Shown piece after piece: positions 1-8,196 of a stretch of DNA of 45,310 bases. The DNA comes from Collinsella bouchesdurhonensis (GTDB lineage Bacteria; Actinomycetota; Coriobacteriia; Coriobacteriales; Coriobacteriaceae). The stretch is from NCBI RefSeq assembly GCF_900155365.1, contig NZ_LT699738.1:147247-192556 (forward strand), written 5' to 3'. Numbering within the stretch: the first letter of the stretch is position 1; every line of letters begins with the position of its first letter. The position numbers and the translations under genes are program-made. Under the pieces are notes generated by a model. It was not told the DNA's origin, did no database searches, and saw nothing but the letters and a program-made list of their open reading frames with translations.

Positions 1-1097
1 GGCGCTTGCTCGTCGGCCGCACCCTGGCCGCGATCATCGCCCCCGCGACCGCGCTGGCCGCGCTGAGAACGCTCTTCGCCCCCATGCTCACCCGAGCGCT
101 GGCGACGGTGGCGTGCAGGCGCCTCGGGCACCAAGCGATCGGCGCGGGAAAGGCCATCGCCCACGTCGATGCCCGCCTCGCGGTCGAGTTCCATAAGGGC
201 AAGCGCGATGTCCGGGGACTCGATGCGCTCCAAGATGTCGCGCGTCACGCAGTCGGGACGACAGCTGCAGCCCTGTTCCTCGGCACGCTTCTTGCAACCT
301 TCAGAGCAGGTCATATCGGAAAGGTTCACACGAAAAACCTTGCCGCTCTCCAGGCGCAAAACCAACTGCTCGCGCGGTGTGTTGTACTCCTGGATCTTGG
401 CCTTGCCAAGCGGGGTGTCGATCAGCGTCTTTTTCTTGGGAGCGCGGCTCTTGAAATCCTTATAGGCCTCGAACTCGTAGCGCAGGCAGCACATCAGACG
501 ACCGCAAACGCCCGAGATCTTAGCGGAGTTGAGAGGAAGGTCCTGCTCTTTTGCCATGCGAATGGAGACCGGCTCGAACTGGCCGCCAAAGCGCGTGCAG
601 CACAGCTCCTGCCCACAATGGGCATAACCGCCCACCAGGCGTGTTTCGTCGCGCACGCCGATCTGGCGCATGTCGATACGCGTGTGGAAGCACGAAGAGA
701 GGTCTTTGACCAGCTGGCGGAAGTCTACGCGATCCTCGGCGGCAAAATAGAAGACAACCTTCTCGCCACCAAACAGATACTCGACGCCAACGGGCTTCAT
801 GTCCAGCTCGTTTTGCTTAACCAGGCGACGGAAATCCTCCATGGCGTCGTCACCGCGCTGGGCCAGCTCATCGGCATAGTCCAAATCGTCATCGGTAGCG
901 ATGCGCAGTACGGGCTTGAGCGGGGCGGAAAGCTCGTCTTCGGGAACCTCAAAGGGGTCTGCGGTCACCAGGCCGATCTCGGTTCCGCGTTCGGTGGAAC
1001 AGATGGCATGATCGGCCTCGACGATGTCCAAGCCTTGGGGGTCAAACCACAAATCGCGCGAGGCAAAAGCAAATTTAACGGGAACAACTACGGGCAT
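1..1097 (-). CDS. ricT: PSP1-domain protein RicT (YaaT), C-terminus cut by window edge
   Basis: Reading from ATG at 1097, 365 codons stay open to the window edge, so the stop lies outside. The PSP1 domain covers about residues 100-210 (VEYLFGGEKVVFYF, then GVRDET). It carries the family's cysteine clusters: HCGQELCC at 160-167, GVCGRLMCC at 197-204 and a further group at 264-283. RicT proteins are cytoplasmic partners in the Ric (Y-) complex that binds an Fe-S cluster and supports RNA maturation in Bacillus; the role here is inferred by family. The tail after residue 328 is rich in Arg, Gly and Glu and looks disordered. The start overlaps the end of holB by 10 bases and has AAAGG seven bases upstream, so it is probably translationally coupled to holB. 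The order tmk-holB-ricT is a common bacterial arrangement. Confidence 0.9.
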   Translation of the reverse strand, partial: MPVVVPVKFAFASRDLWFDPQGLDIVEADHAICSTERGTEIGLVTADPFEVPEDELSAPLKPVLRIATDDDLDYADELAQRGDDAMEDFRRLVKQNELDMKPVGVEYLFGGEKVVFYFAAEDRVDFRQLVKDLSSCFHTRIDMRQIGVRDETRLVGGYAHCGQELCCTRFGGQFEPVSIRMAKEQDLPLNSAKISGVCGRLMCCLRYEFEAYKDFKSRAPKKKTLIDTPLGKAKIQEYNTPREQLVLRLESGKVFRVNLSDMTCSEGCKKRAEEQGCSCRPDCVTRDILERIESPDIALALMELDREAGIDVGDGLSRADRLVPEAPARHRRQRSGEHGGEERSQRGQRGRGGDDRGQGAADEQA

Positions 1098-2212
1098 AGA
1101 AGCGCCTTTCTTATATCAAAGAGCATGACCTCGCAGGTCAGCTGGGGAGTTATGTTACGCGCGATGCGATGCTCGGCATCGCCTACGGCCTCGATAGCGC
1201 GCACGATACCCGTACACGTCGCATGCTCGGCCAAACGACACGCAATGTCTCGCGCGTCCTCGTTGACAATCGAAGCGGCATCGTCTTGGACAAGCAGCAA
1301 AACATCGCGCAGCAGCGATCGTACGCACGCTAGCGCTTCCATGATACCCGAACGCTCGCGTGCCGTAAGCTCGCGCTTGTTGCGATCCTCCAGCTGCTTC
1401 AAGGCTCCACGCGAAAGATAATCCGAGTCGCGGTCGAGCATCGCTTTCTGCGCATCCTTAAGCTCTGCAAGCGGCGCCTTGATAACGCCAAGCAAGTCGC
1501 GCACAGAAAGCAAAATGTCCGCCTCGTCCGAGCGTCTAAGCATGTCGATAGCGCGCAGCATTTGGCGGCGCACCTCTTGGCGCTCGGCGCTCTTGAGAAA
1601 ACCGATGGCAGCATTGGGCCCGCCCGTCACGGCTATGGCCATGCGGCAACGAGCAAGGTCGACGCCAGTTGCACGCGCCACGGTCTGAGCAGATTCGTCG
1701 AGTGGCAACGTACGAAACGGCACGCACTGGCAACGCGACACGATGGTAGGCAAGATGGTATCGGTCGAGGTGCCCAGCAGGATAAACGTCACCGTCTCGG
1801 GCGGCTCCTCGATAGTTTTGAGCAAGGCATTTGCCGTATTTGCACGCATCTGCTCCGCGCGGTCGATGATATAGACCTTGTGCTTGGCGCGAATAGGGGC
1901 CAAAGCAACATCCTCCAGCAGCTCGCGCGTCTGACTGATGAGATAGCCCGTGGCACTCTCGGGAGTGTAATAGTGCACGTCCGGATGCGTGCGACGCGCC
2001 GCACGCATGCAGTTATCACAAGCCCCGCATCCGCCATCCTCGCACAAAAGAGCCTGGGCAAGCGCCCATGCAGCCTCGAGCTTGCCAGAACCGGGAGCGC
2101 CTACAAACAGATAGGCGTGAGCGGCTCGGCCGCCTTCCACCGCACGTGTCAAAAAGCTCTTGACGCGCTTTTGACCAGATAGCTTTGCCAAAAGCGATGC
2201 GTCGGCCACCAT
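1088..2212 (-). CDS. holB: DNA polymerase III delta' subunit
   Basis: A 374-residue AAA+ clamp-loader subunit that helps load the sliding clamp on DNA as part of the polymerase III holoenzyme. Visible: P-loop GAPGSGK at 38-44, zinc-binding cysteines 57, 62, 65 and 68, the sequence ANALLKTIEEPP, and the sensor stretch TIVSRCQC. The normal delta' Walker B is weak here (VYIIDRAEQM), as is usual for this subunit. The start shares one base with the tmk stop (TGATG) and follows GAGG, so it should be coupled to tmk. The gene lies in a tmk-holB-ricT unit. The other clamp-loader gene, dnaX, is far away at 39061-41523 on the same strand. Length and motifs fit the family well. Confidence 0.95.
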   Translation of the reverse strand: MVADASLLAKLSGQKRVKSFLTRAVEGGRAAHAYLFVGAPGSGKLEAAWALAQALLCEDGGCGACDNCMRAARRTHPDVHYYTPESATGYLISQTRELLEDVALAPIRAKHKVYIIDRAEQMRANTANALLKTIEEPPETVTFILLGTSTDTILPTIVSRCQCVPFRTLPLDESAQTVARATGVDLARCRMAIAVTGGPNAAIGFLKSAERQEVRRQMLRAIDMLRRSDEADILLSVRDLLGVIKAPLAELKDAQKAMLDRDSDYLSRGALKQLEDRNKRELTARERSGIMEALACVRSLLRDVLLLVQDDAASIVNEDARDIACRLAEHATCTGIVRAIEAVGDAEHRIARNITPQLTCEVMLFDIRKALLCP

Positions 2213-2910
2213 CAGGCCACCTCGGTCTGTTCGAGAGCAAGAGCCGCCTGCACATCGGCATCGGACAGAGCAAAGCCGGCCCTACGAGCACAGGCGACCG
2301 TCTGTGCAAACACCTCAGCCACGCCCGCCGAGGCATCAATCAGCTTCACGCGCTCAGGCTCCAGCTTCGCAATGGCGCGAAACCCCGCAGCGACGCTCTC
2401 CTGAAAGGCATCGCCCTTGAGCTCCATGCGGTCTTGGCCCGCGCGCGCGGCGCGACGAGCAAGTGCCTCGTCAACGCTCACATCGTAGACGAGCGTGAGG
2501 CGCGGAGCACACTCCCCCACCGCAAGAGCGTTGGCGCTGCGCACCATCGCGCAGTCGAGACCATCGGCAAATGCTTGGTATGCCGTAGTCGAATCGTAAA
2601 AACGATCGCAAACTACCACCTGGCCCGCTGCCAGGGCCGGAACAATGACCTCTTCCACAAGCTGAGCGCGCGCCGCCTCGAAGAGCAACAGTTCACACGT
2701 CTCGCTCATCGCCGCGTTAGCGGGATCGAGCAAAAGCGCACGGATTTTCTCGGAAATCTCCGTGCCGCCAGGCTCGCGCAAGCGCAGCACCGCGCAGCCC
2801 GCATGCTCGAGAGCGGCGGCGAGCAAACGCGCCTGCGTCGACTTTCCGCAGCCATCGATGCCCTCCAGGGTGATGAAGGCCGGTGTGCTATGGGTATCAA
2901 TCGTCGGCAT
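2212..2910 (-). CDS. tmk: Thymidylate kinase
   Basis: Phosphorylates dTMP to dTDP in the cytoplasm. The P-loop is GIDGCGKS at residues 17-24, followed by the family motifs LREPGGTEISEKIR and DRFYDSTTAYQ. I chose ATG at 2910 (232 residues) because AAGGAGA stands seven bases upstream. An upstream in-frame start at 2970 would add 20 residues without family resemblance. First gene of the tmk-holB-ricT unit; its stop overlaps the holB start. A terminator-like hairpin at 2970-3001 separates it from the gene upstream, so the unit probably starts its transcription between these, or reads through. Confidence 0.94.
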   Translation of the reverse strand: MPTIDTHSTPAFITLEGIDGCGKSTQARLLAAALEHAGCAVLRLREPGGTEISEKIRALLLDPANAAMSETCELLLFEAARAQLVEEVIVPALAAGQVVVCDRFYDSTTAYQAFADGLDCAMVRSANALAVGECAPRLTLVYDVSVDEALARRAARAGQDRMELKGDAFQESVAAGFRAIAKLEPERVKLIDASAGVAEVFAQTVACARRAGFALSDADVQAALALEQTEVA

Positions 2911-2969
2911 GAACTCTCCTTGCCGATTGTGTTCGTTGTGCTCACCTATCATACCGCGTAAGACGGACA

Positions 2970-3001
2970 AAGCCCGCCGCGCGGCGGGCGCAGGCGGGCT
3001 T
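2970..3001 (-). terminator. Hairpin between zinc-ribbon gene and tmk
   Basis: AAGCCCGCC at 2970-2978 pairs with GGCGGGCTT at 2993-3001. Inside it lies an 18-base perfect palindrome at 2972-2989 that offers an alternative fold. It sits about 30 bases after the stop of the minus-strand gene upstream. There is no clear T-run, so termination strength is uncertain. Confidence 0.55.
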
Positions 3002-3032
3002 CATGTGTTCACATTGGCGCATCGGGCACTAA

Positions 3033-5183
3033 TCAGTTACCAAAATCCCCCGACGTGCCCACAAGGCCATCATCGCCGTTGAGGGCCTTGATGTAGATGA
3101 CATGCGAGCCATCGGCATAGGTACCCATCTCGTAGTCGCGCGTGATAAAGAAGATGCCCGCTTTATCGCGGCCATAGCGATCCATCTCGTAAAGGTGATC
3201 GCGTACATCGCCGGTATCGCTGATACCGGGATTGGCACGCACGAACGCATCGATGGCGTCGGAAGCCAGGCCCGCCAGAGTGTCTTTGTCAATCCCCAAA
3301 GCCACGTCGGCGTCGACTTCGGTGCCCTTCGAGAGATCGTAGTAGACCACCGCGTTCTTGTTCCACCCATGGGGACCGCCCGCTGTATAGTAGCGCTCCT
3401 GGAACACGCAAGCTATCGAGCCGTCGAGAGACACCATGGTGTCGCGGCGGTTCTGCAGCACCTCGGCAGCACCGTTCCCGTTGCCGCTCAAATCGAGCCT
3501 CCAGGAGGACGTGGCGTCGACATCGGCGTCAAAGCTCTCCTTGAGCTTGGCGTTGAGGTCTTTGCATCCATCAGGCTTACCGTCTTTGGAAAACTGGAGA
3601 TAGGTCCAATCGGTATCAACACGAGGGGTAACGTCACTGGAGGCGTCGGGCACCGGCACGGAAACCGTCTTGATGTCGGCAGAGTACGACGCATCCTTTG
3701 CGGTGTCGTCCTTCTTGGTCGCAGCACCCTCCTCGAGCGCTTGGGTGGTCTTTGCCACCAAGCTGGGAAGGTCGTTCACCGGGTAGTACGTTCCCTCATC
3801 GTGAAAGTTGTCATTTTGAATGAAGCTGACGAGATCGTAGCTCAGATATGGCGAGAAAGAACTTTGGAAGTCCATCATCTCGTCGAACGAGGCATCCTCG
3901 CCGTTGACGGTATAGGTTTCGTCAGCCGGGCCCGATGACACATCGACGTCAGAGTGTGTCGATGCCGCCTGCTTGAACTTCGACCCGTCATAAGCGTGGA
4001 AGAATGTATCGGTCGTCTCGTTATAGGCACCGCCGCCAAGATCTTCGTAAGCGGTATCAAAAGTGACGAGGTAGAACTTGCTGTCTTTTTGATACACACA
4101 AGTCCACATTATGCCGCCGTTGCTGCCTTGAACAACCGACTTATCAAAGACCTTGGAGATCTTGCCATCACGGTAGGTCCATACCTCGGTTTTGAACGAC
4201 TCCTTCTGCTTGTCAAAGCAAGCTTCCTGATTGAAATCTACAACCTGGGTGTTGTAGACCACGAACAGTTCGTTCATGCCATCGCCGTCAAAGTCTACAA
4301 GATCAGCTACACACAGGCCGGTCGCCAGATTGTAGGAGCCGCCCCATTCGGTTGATCCGCTGGCGCCATACGTATCGGTCAACTCTTTGATCTTATCGAG
4401 GAACAGACCGTAGGCCTTCTGCTCGTCGGTCTTTCCATCCTCTTTTGCAGGAGCTTTGTGGGGCTTTGAGGGCACCGCGATAATCGCCTCGGAAGGAGCC
4501 TTCTTGTTCTCCTTGTCGTAATTGACGGGAATCTTCTGCTCGCTATCGGCATCATCGGAATCGTGGTCCACGATCACCAGCGTGTAACGATTGTTGGGGA
4601 GATCCTTGAAGTCGGAGGGCTTGAAGCCCTGATCACCTTTGACCGTAAGATGATACGGCGTGGTCTTGATAGAAGAAACGTCGCCCTTTGCCTTCTCGTT
4701 GATGAGGTAGGCGTCGTAGGAATTCATGAGGTTGCCGTCTTTGTTGCGCGGCTTGATGACGGTTGTCACCGCAAGCTCAACCTCGGCGTCCTGGCCAAAC
4801 TCGATATCGCCTGTACCTTTGTTGCCCAGCAGGAAAAAGGCGGCAACGCCGATGATGACGATAACGAGAATCGCCGCCGCGATGATAAACGGCGTCTTCT
4901 TTTTCTTAGCAGCGGTGTCGGTAGGAGCCGCGGGCGCATCGGCGGCAGAAGCGGCCTCGGGCTCGGCAGACACGGTATCGGGGCCCGGTGCGGCATCGGA
5001 AGTCGCATCTGCGGGCACAAGAACAGGAGCCGCAACGGTCGCATCGGGAGCATCGCCCCCTTGAGCATCCCCCTGAGCGCTCACCGGAACGTCAGCTCCA
5101 TCACGAGCAGCAACCGGTGCACCGCAGTTGACACAAAAACGAGCGCCGTCGCTCAACTTGTTCCCACATTTTGCACAAAACAC
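3033..5183 (-). CDS. Zinc-ribbon, single-pass membrane protein with DUF3298-type C-terminus
   Basis: 716 residues from a GTG start at 5183, chosen for GGGGAG seven bases upstream. Order of parts: zinc ribbon with Cys3, Cys6, Cys17 and Cys20; an Ala/Pro/Asp-rich linker to about residue 92; a KKKK stop-transfer patch and one membrane segment at about 99-119; then a long region outside the membrane. The middle contains a stretch (WGGSYNLATGLCVADLVDFDGDG) like FG-GAP/EF-hand-type surface domains. The end (about 510-716) resembles DUF3298/RsiV-type domains, with AGGPHGWNKN and a late FFITRD. The topology puts the zinc ribbon inside and the large domain outside. Substrate and role are unknown; a sensor or surface binding role is only a guess. 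Flanked by a hairpin downstream and by tRNA-Asp upstream, so probably monocistronic. Confidence 0.8.
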   Translation of the reverse strand: MFCAKCGNKLSDGARFCVNCGAPVAARDGADVPVSAQGDAQGGDAPDATVAAPVLVPADATSDAAPGPDTVSAEPEAASAADAPAAPTDTAAKKKKTPFIIAAAILVIVIIGVAAFFLLGNKGTGDIEFGQDAEVELAVTTVIKPRNKDGNLMNSYDAYLINEKAKGDVSSIKTTPYHLTVKGDQGFKPSDFKDLPNNRYTLVIVDHDSDDADSEQKIPVNYDKENKKAPSEAIIAVPSKPHKAPAKEDGKTDEQKAYGLFLDKIKELTDTYGASGSTEWGGSYNLATGLCVADLVDFDGDGMNELFVVYNTQVVDFNQEACFDKQKESFKTEVWTYRDGKISKVFDKSVVQGSNGGIMWTCVYQKDSKFYLVTFDTAYEDLGGGAYNETTDTFFHAYDGSKFKQAASTHSDVDVSSGPADETYTVNGEDASFDEMMDFQSSFSPYLSYDLVSFIQNDNFHDEGTYYPVNDLPSLVAKTTQALEEGAATKKDDTAKDASYSADIKTVSVPVPDASSDVTPRVDTDWTYLQFSKDGKPDGCKDLNAKLKESFDADVDATSSWRLDLSGNGNGAAEVLQNRRDTMVSLDGSIACVFQERYYTAGGPHGWNKNAVVYYDLSKGTEVDADVALGIDKDTLAGLASDAIDAFVRANPGISDTGDVRDHLYEMDRYGRDKAGIFFITRDYEMGTYADGSHVIYIKALNGDDGLVGTSGDFGN

Positions 5184-5251
5184 CGGAATCTCCCCTCATG
5201 AATTGCCATTCGGGAATAATCCTATATCAACGACAGTTTTGCATCTATACG

Positions 5252-5281
5252 AAAAAAGCCTCGTCCGAAGACAAGGCTTTT
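5252..5281 (-). terminator. Rho-independent terminator after tRNA-Asp
   Basis: On the minus strand AAAGCCTTGTC, loop TTCG, GACGAGGCTTT runs into a T-run. A GNRA/UUCG-class tetraloop with a long stem directly after the tRNA makes this a convincing terminator. Confidence 0.9.
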
Positions 5282-5290
5282 AACATTTGA

Positions 5291-5367
<77 letters not shown>

Positions 5368-5392
5368 ATCAGCAGGCGTTGCTGCGAGAGCT

Positions 5393-5422
5393 AGTATACA
5401 CAGAACTCTGAGATGTGCGCAA
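5393..5422 (-). promoter_or_regulatory. Promoter of tRNA-Asp
   Basis: On the minus strand TTGCGC (5417-5422) and TATACT (5393-5398) are 18 bases apart, 26 bases before the tRNA. An AT-rich block lies just upstream (5427-5445), as in strong stable-RNA promoters. Confidence 0.7.
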
Positions 5423-5535
5423 CACTTTTTTAAAAAATTTTTCCGACGCCCGAATATCGAGCAACCGAACAGACGGTTAATCACACCCCGTACTCAATGA
5501 ATTTGCAGGTAGACAGCGCTCTTGCACACAAAAAA

Positions 5536-5561
5536 TGGCGCGGGGACCAAGCCCCGCGCCA
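5536..5561 (-). terminator. Terminator after yfcE
   Basis: TGGCGCGGGG and CCCCGCGCCA form a 10-bp stem with a 6-base loop. On the minus strand it is followed by TTTTTT, two bases past the yfcE stop codon. It probably ends the whole queT-to-yfcE run. Confidence 0.9.
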
Positions 5562-5563
5562 CA

Positions 5564-6031
5564 CTATAGATCGATGATGTCGGCCGAGATAACCCGGCCA
5601 TCAGCCACAAAAAGACGAGCCATGGTGTTGCCCCGCGCGCTACGAGGATACGTAGGCGATCCCGGGTTGATAACCAAACACTTGCTCAACTGCACGATTT
5701 TGGGACGATGCGTATGACCGCAGATAGCCACATCGACCGTCCCCACCGGGAGCTCCTCGCGATAGTGGGCCACCGCAAAGCTCAAGCCCTCATACGTAAA
5801 CGTATTGAGCGCCGGCACCCCTGGTCCGTAATCGCGATAGTAATCGTTGTTGCCCAACACGGCTTTGATAGGAGCAATGGTATTGAGATGGTCCCAATCG
5901 GCCTCGGACGTCATATCTCCCGCATGGATAATCAAGTCAGCACCCTCAAGGGCAGCGAGAAGCTCATCCGAAAGGTATCCATGCGTATCGGAAATAATAT
6001 CGATACGCTTTGCATCCGCCAGCGTATCCAT
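5564..6031 (-). CDS. YfcE/MJ0936-family metallophosphoesterase
   Basis: 155 residues, the usual size for this small calcineurin-like phosphodiesterase family. All metal-binding motifs are present: DIISDTHG near the start, HAGDM, GNNDY, a lone His in AVAHYRE, and GHTHRP followed by NPGS. Family members are cytoplasmic phosphodiesterases active on artificial substrates in vitro; the natural substrate is not known. The start codon shares one base with the stop of the LytTR regulator gene (TAATG), so the two are almost certainly co-translated. It is followed directly by a strong terminator. Confidence 0.9.
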   Translation of the reverse strand: MDTLADAKRIDIISDTHGYLSDELLAALEGADLIIHAGDMTSEADWDHLNTIAPIKAVLGNNDYYRDYGPGVPALNTFTYEGLSFAVAHYREELPVGTVDVAICGHTHRPKIVQLSKCLVINPGSPTYPRSARGNTMARLFVADGRVISADIIDL

Positions 6032-6747
6032 TAGAGGTTCAGCGCCTTTTTAAGCGGCACCACGCGGCGGCGCGAGACGGGAATGCGATCTTCCACGCTG
6101 GTGATACCCAGCTGAATCGCACCGGAGGCAGCGGTTTCAACGTCTTCAACACATGCAAGGTTCACGATATAGCGGCGATGCACGCGGAAGAAGCCAAAAT
6201 CTCCCAGCTTGGACTCGAACTGCGCAAGCGAGGTCGTGGAAAGGTAGCGATCATCCTCGGTAAAAATGCAAGAGTAATCGTCCTTGGCCATGATGTAGCG
6301 AATCTGATCCACGGGGATGAGCACCTTACGGCCGCCCTTCTCCACGGGGATGCGCTCAATGGACGACTTGTTCTCCGAAACCGGCTTGACGCGCGCAAGC
6401 ACTTTGCCGATGGCCTGGTCAAGACGAGCTTCCTCGACCGGCTTCATGAGGTAGTCCACAGCGTCCACATCAAATGCCTCGACAGCATGGTCGCTGTAGG
6501 CGGTAACGAAAACCACCGCAGGGGGGTTCTTCAAACGGTGAAGCGCCTCCGCAAGCTGAAGGCCCGAGGCTCCCGGCATAGAGATATCAAGAAAAACCAC
6601 GTCGACACGATTCTCCATGAGCATCTCAATAGCCGAGCGAACACTCGAAGCCTCGTTAATCAATCCGATTTTTCCAGTCTGCTCAAGCAGAAAACGCAGC
6701 TCAGAGCGTGCGGGCGCTTCGTCGTCAACGATCATCGCACGTAGCAT
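6031..6747 (-). CDS. LytTR-family response regulator
   Basis: 238 residues from ATG 6747, chosen because MLRAMIVDDE begins the receiver domain exactly and GAAGGGA lies upstream. The receiver domain has acidic Asp8 and Asp9, phosphoacceptor Asp54 (VFLDISMPG), a conserved Thr in FVTAYSDH and Lys in YLMKPV. The LytTR DNA-binding domain fills the C-terminus (about 135-236) with FFRVHRRYIVN and a final VSRRRVVPLKK. It should receive phosphate from the LytS-type kinase encoded just upstream. LytTR regulators often control cell-wall or surface functions; targets here are unknown. The 96 bases to the kinase gene contain a small palindrome (6813-6827) and a T-run that could attenuate or terminate. Confidence 0.93.
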   Translation of the reverse strand: MLRAMIVDDEAPARSELRFLLEQTGKIGLINEASSVRSAIEMLMENRVDVVFLDISMPGASGLQLAEALHRLKNPPAVVFVTAYSDHAVEAFDVDAVDYLMKPVEEARLDQAIGKVLARVKPVSENKSSIERIPVEKGGRKVLIPVDQIRYIMAKDDYSCIFTEDDRYLSTTSLAQFESKLGDFGFFRVHRRYIVNLACVEDVETAASGAIQLGITSVEDRIPVSRRRVVPLKKALNL

Positions 6748-6812
6748 CAATATGGTCCCTTCGTTGGAGTAACCATCGATAGTACCGGCACCATTAAAAA
6801 ATCGCGCCGAGC

Positions 6813-6827
6813 CGGCATACAATGCCG
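6813..6827 (-). promoter_or_regulatory. Palindrome between kinase and regulator genes
   Basis: CGGCAT-TGT-ATGCCG is perfect. On the minus strand a second small stem (GCCG-GCT-CGGC) overlaps its end and is followed by TTTTTT. This could be a weak internal terminator or attenuator that lowers regulator relative to kinase expression. No experiment supports this. Confidence 0.4.
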
Positions 6828-6843
6828 AATTTCTATTCTAACC

Positions 6844-8196
6844 CTACTCAAGGATACTTTTTTGCAAATCAAGATGCAAAACAACGGAAGTACCCGCTCC
6901 GGGGGAGGAAATAACCTGCGTACTCGAGCGGGGTCCATAAAAACGCGCGATGCGATCGGCAATATTGTGCATGGCAACGCCCGCACCGCCGCCCTGGGGA
7001 GCATCCGTGCGCGGGGCCTTTTGCTGTGTGCAGAACAGTCGCGCCGCCGTCTGCTCGTCCATGCCCACGCCGTCGTCCTTAACCTGGATCTGAACCATGG
7101 ATTCGCCCTCGGGAGCAACCGAGATATCGATATGGAGCGGATCTTCGTCGCCCATCGCATGGCGCACCGCGTTTTCCACCAAGGGCTGAATCACAAATGC
7201 AGGCACCAGTGTATCCTCGACCTCCTCGTCGATATCGACATTCACCCCAATGCGATCCTCGCCAAAACGGGCCTTCTCAAACGTCAGATAGCGCAGCGTC
7301 TGCTCGATTTCGCGGCTAACGGGAATAAGCGAGCCAGAATTGTCGAGCGTCGCGCGGTAGAACGAGGCAAACTCACGCAACAGCTCGCGGGCACGCAGCG
7401 GCTCGGTACGCGTAAGGGCCGCAATGGTGTTGAGCGTGTTGAACAGGAAGTGAGGGTTGATCTGGGCCTGTAGCGCGCGCACCTCGGCGCGGGCAGTAAG
7501 CTCGGACTGCAGCTCGAGCTCATGGATGGCAAGCTGCGTGGAAATGAGCTCGGCAAAACCGGAGGCCAGCGCATACTGGGTGCGATTGACCTCGTGCGAA
7601 CGCCGATAGTAGAACTTGAGCGTTCCCACGGCTTTGCCGCGCACCTTAAGCGGGGCGATGATACCCGCGGGGATCTCGCGATGCCCCCGGGTCTCGCTCT
7701 TCACGTCCACGGCATGCGTGAAGCTCTGCACGATACCGTGTTCGAGAACATAATGCGTGGCAGGCGTATGAATGAGAGAGCCAGGCGGAAAATCGCTCGC
7801 AAGATCGCCCGCGCAAGCGAGCACGCACGTATCGTCCGTCATGGCGATGGCCATAGCGCGCGTCTCGGTAAGCAGCCTGCGACAGATGGCCTCGGCGCCC
7901 TCGGGAGTCAAACCGTCCTTGATATCCTCCAGCATCTCCGACGCCGACGAAAGCGTTTGCTCGGTGTACTGCGAGCGAAGGATATCGGGATTGAGGGACA
8001 AGAAGATAAAAATCAGCAGGAATGCGCATAGGAGAGCGCAGGCAAACACCGTCGCCAAAGGTTTGCTGTCCACCATCAATGCATAGATAAAATAGAAGAT
8101 CAGCAACGCCGCGCATACCGCCACTAGAATGCGCACTCCCGACGTAAGACCGTCTTGCGAAGAAGCCTCGGCCTGCATGGTCCTATTGTCGCCCAT
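6844..8196 (-). CDS. LytS-type sensor histidine kinase
   Basis: 450 residues. ATG 8196 is preferred because GAGGAG stands five bases upstream; an in-frame start at 8256 lies deeper inside the glycosyltransferase gene. Two membrane segments at about 22-41 and 46-67 are followed by a GAF-like sensing region (about 80-215). Next come the His_kinase box INPHFLFNTLN (phosphoacceptor His249) and an ATPase domain with QPLVENAVRHA and DDGVGM. With almost no extracellular loop, the signal is probably cytoplasmic or within the membrane. The start overlaps the glycosyltransferase stop by 14 bases, which implies coupled translation. It pairs with the LytTR regulator downstream. Confidence 0.92.
   Translation of the reverse strand: MGDNRTMQAEASSQDGLTSGVRILVAVCAALLIFYFIYALMVDSKPLATVFACALLCAFLLIFIFLSLNPDILRSQYTEQTLSSASEMLEDIKDGLTPEGAEAICRRLLTETRAMAIAMTDDTCVLACAGDLASDFPPGSLIHTPATHYVLEHGIVQSFTHAVDVKSETRGHREIPAGIIAPLKVRGKAVGTLKFYYRRSHEVNRTQYALASGFAELISTQLAIHELELQSELTARAEVRALQAQINPHFLFNTLNTIAALTRTEPLRARELLREFASFYRATLDNSGSLIPVSREIEQTLRYLTFEKARFGEDRIGVNVDIDEEVEDTLVPAFVIQPLVENAVRHAMGDEDPLHIDISVAPEGESMVQIQVKDDGVGMDEQTAARLFCTQQKAPRTDAPQGGGAGVAMHNIADRIARFYGPRSSTQVISSPGAGTSVVLHLDLQKSILE

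Noticed and set aside
6-1421. 471-codon plus-strand frame at the window start
   Set aside because: Opposite ricT and the end of holB, which have clear motifs on the minus strand.
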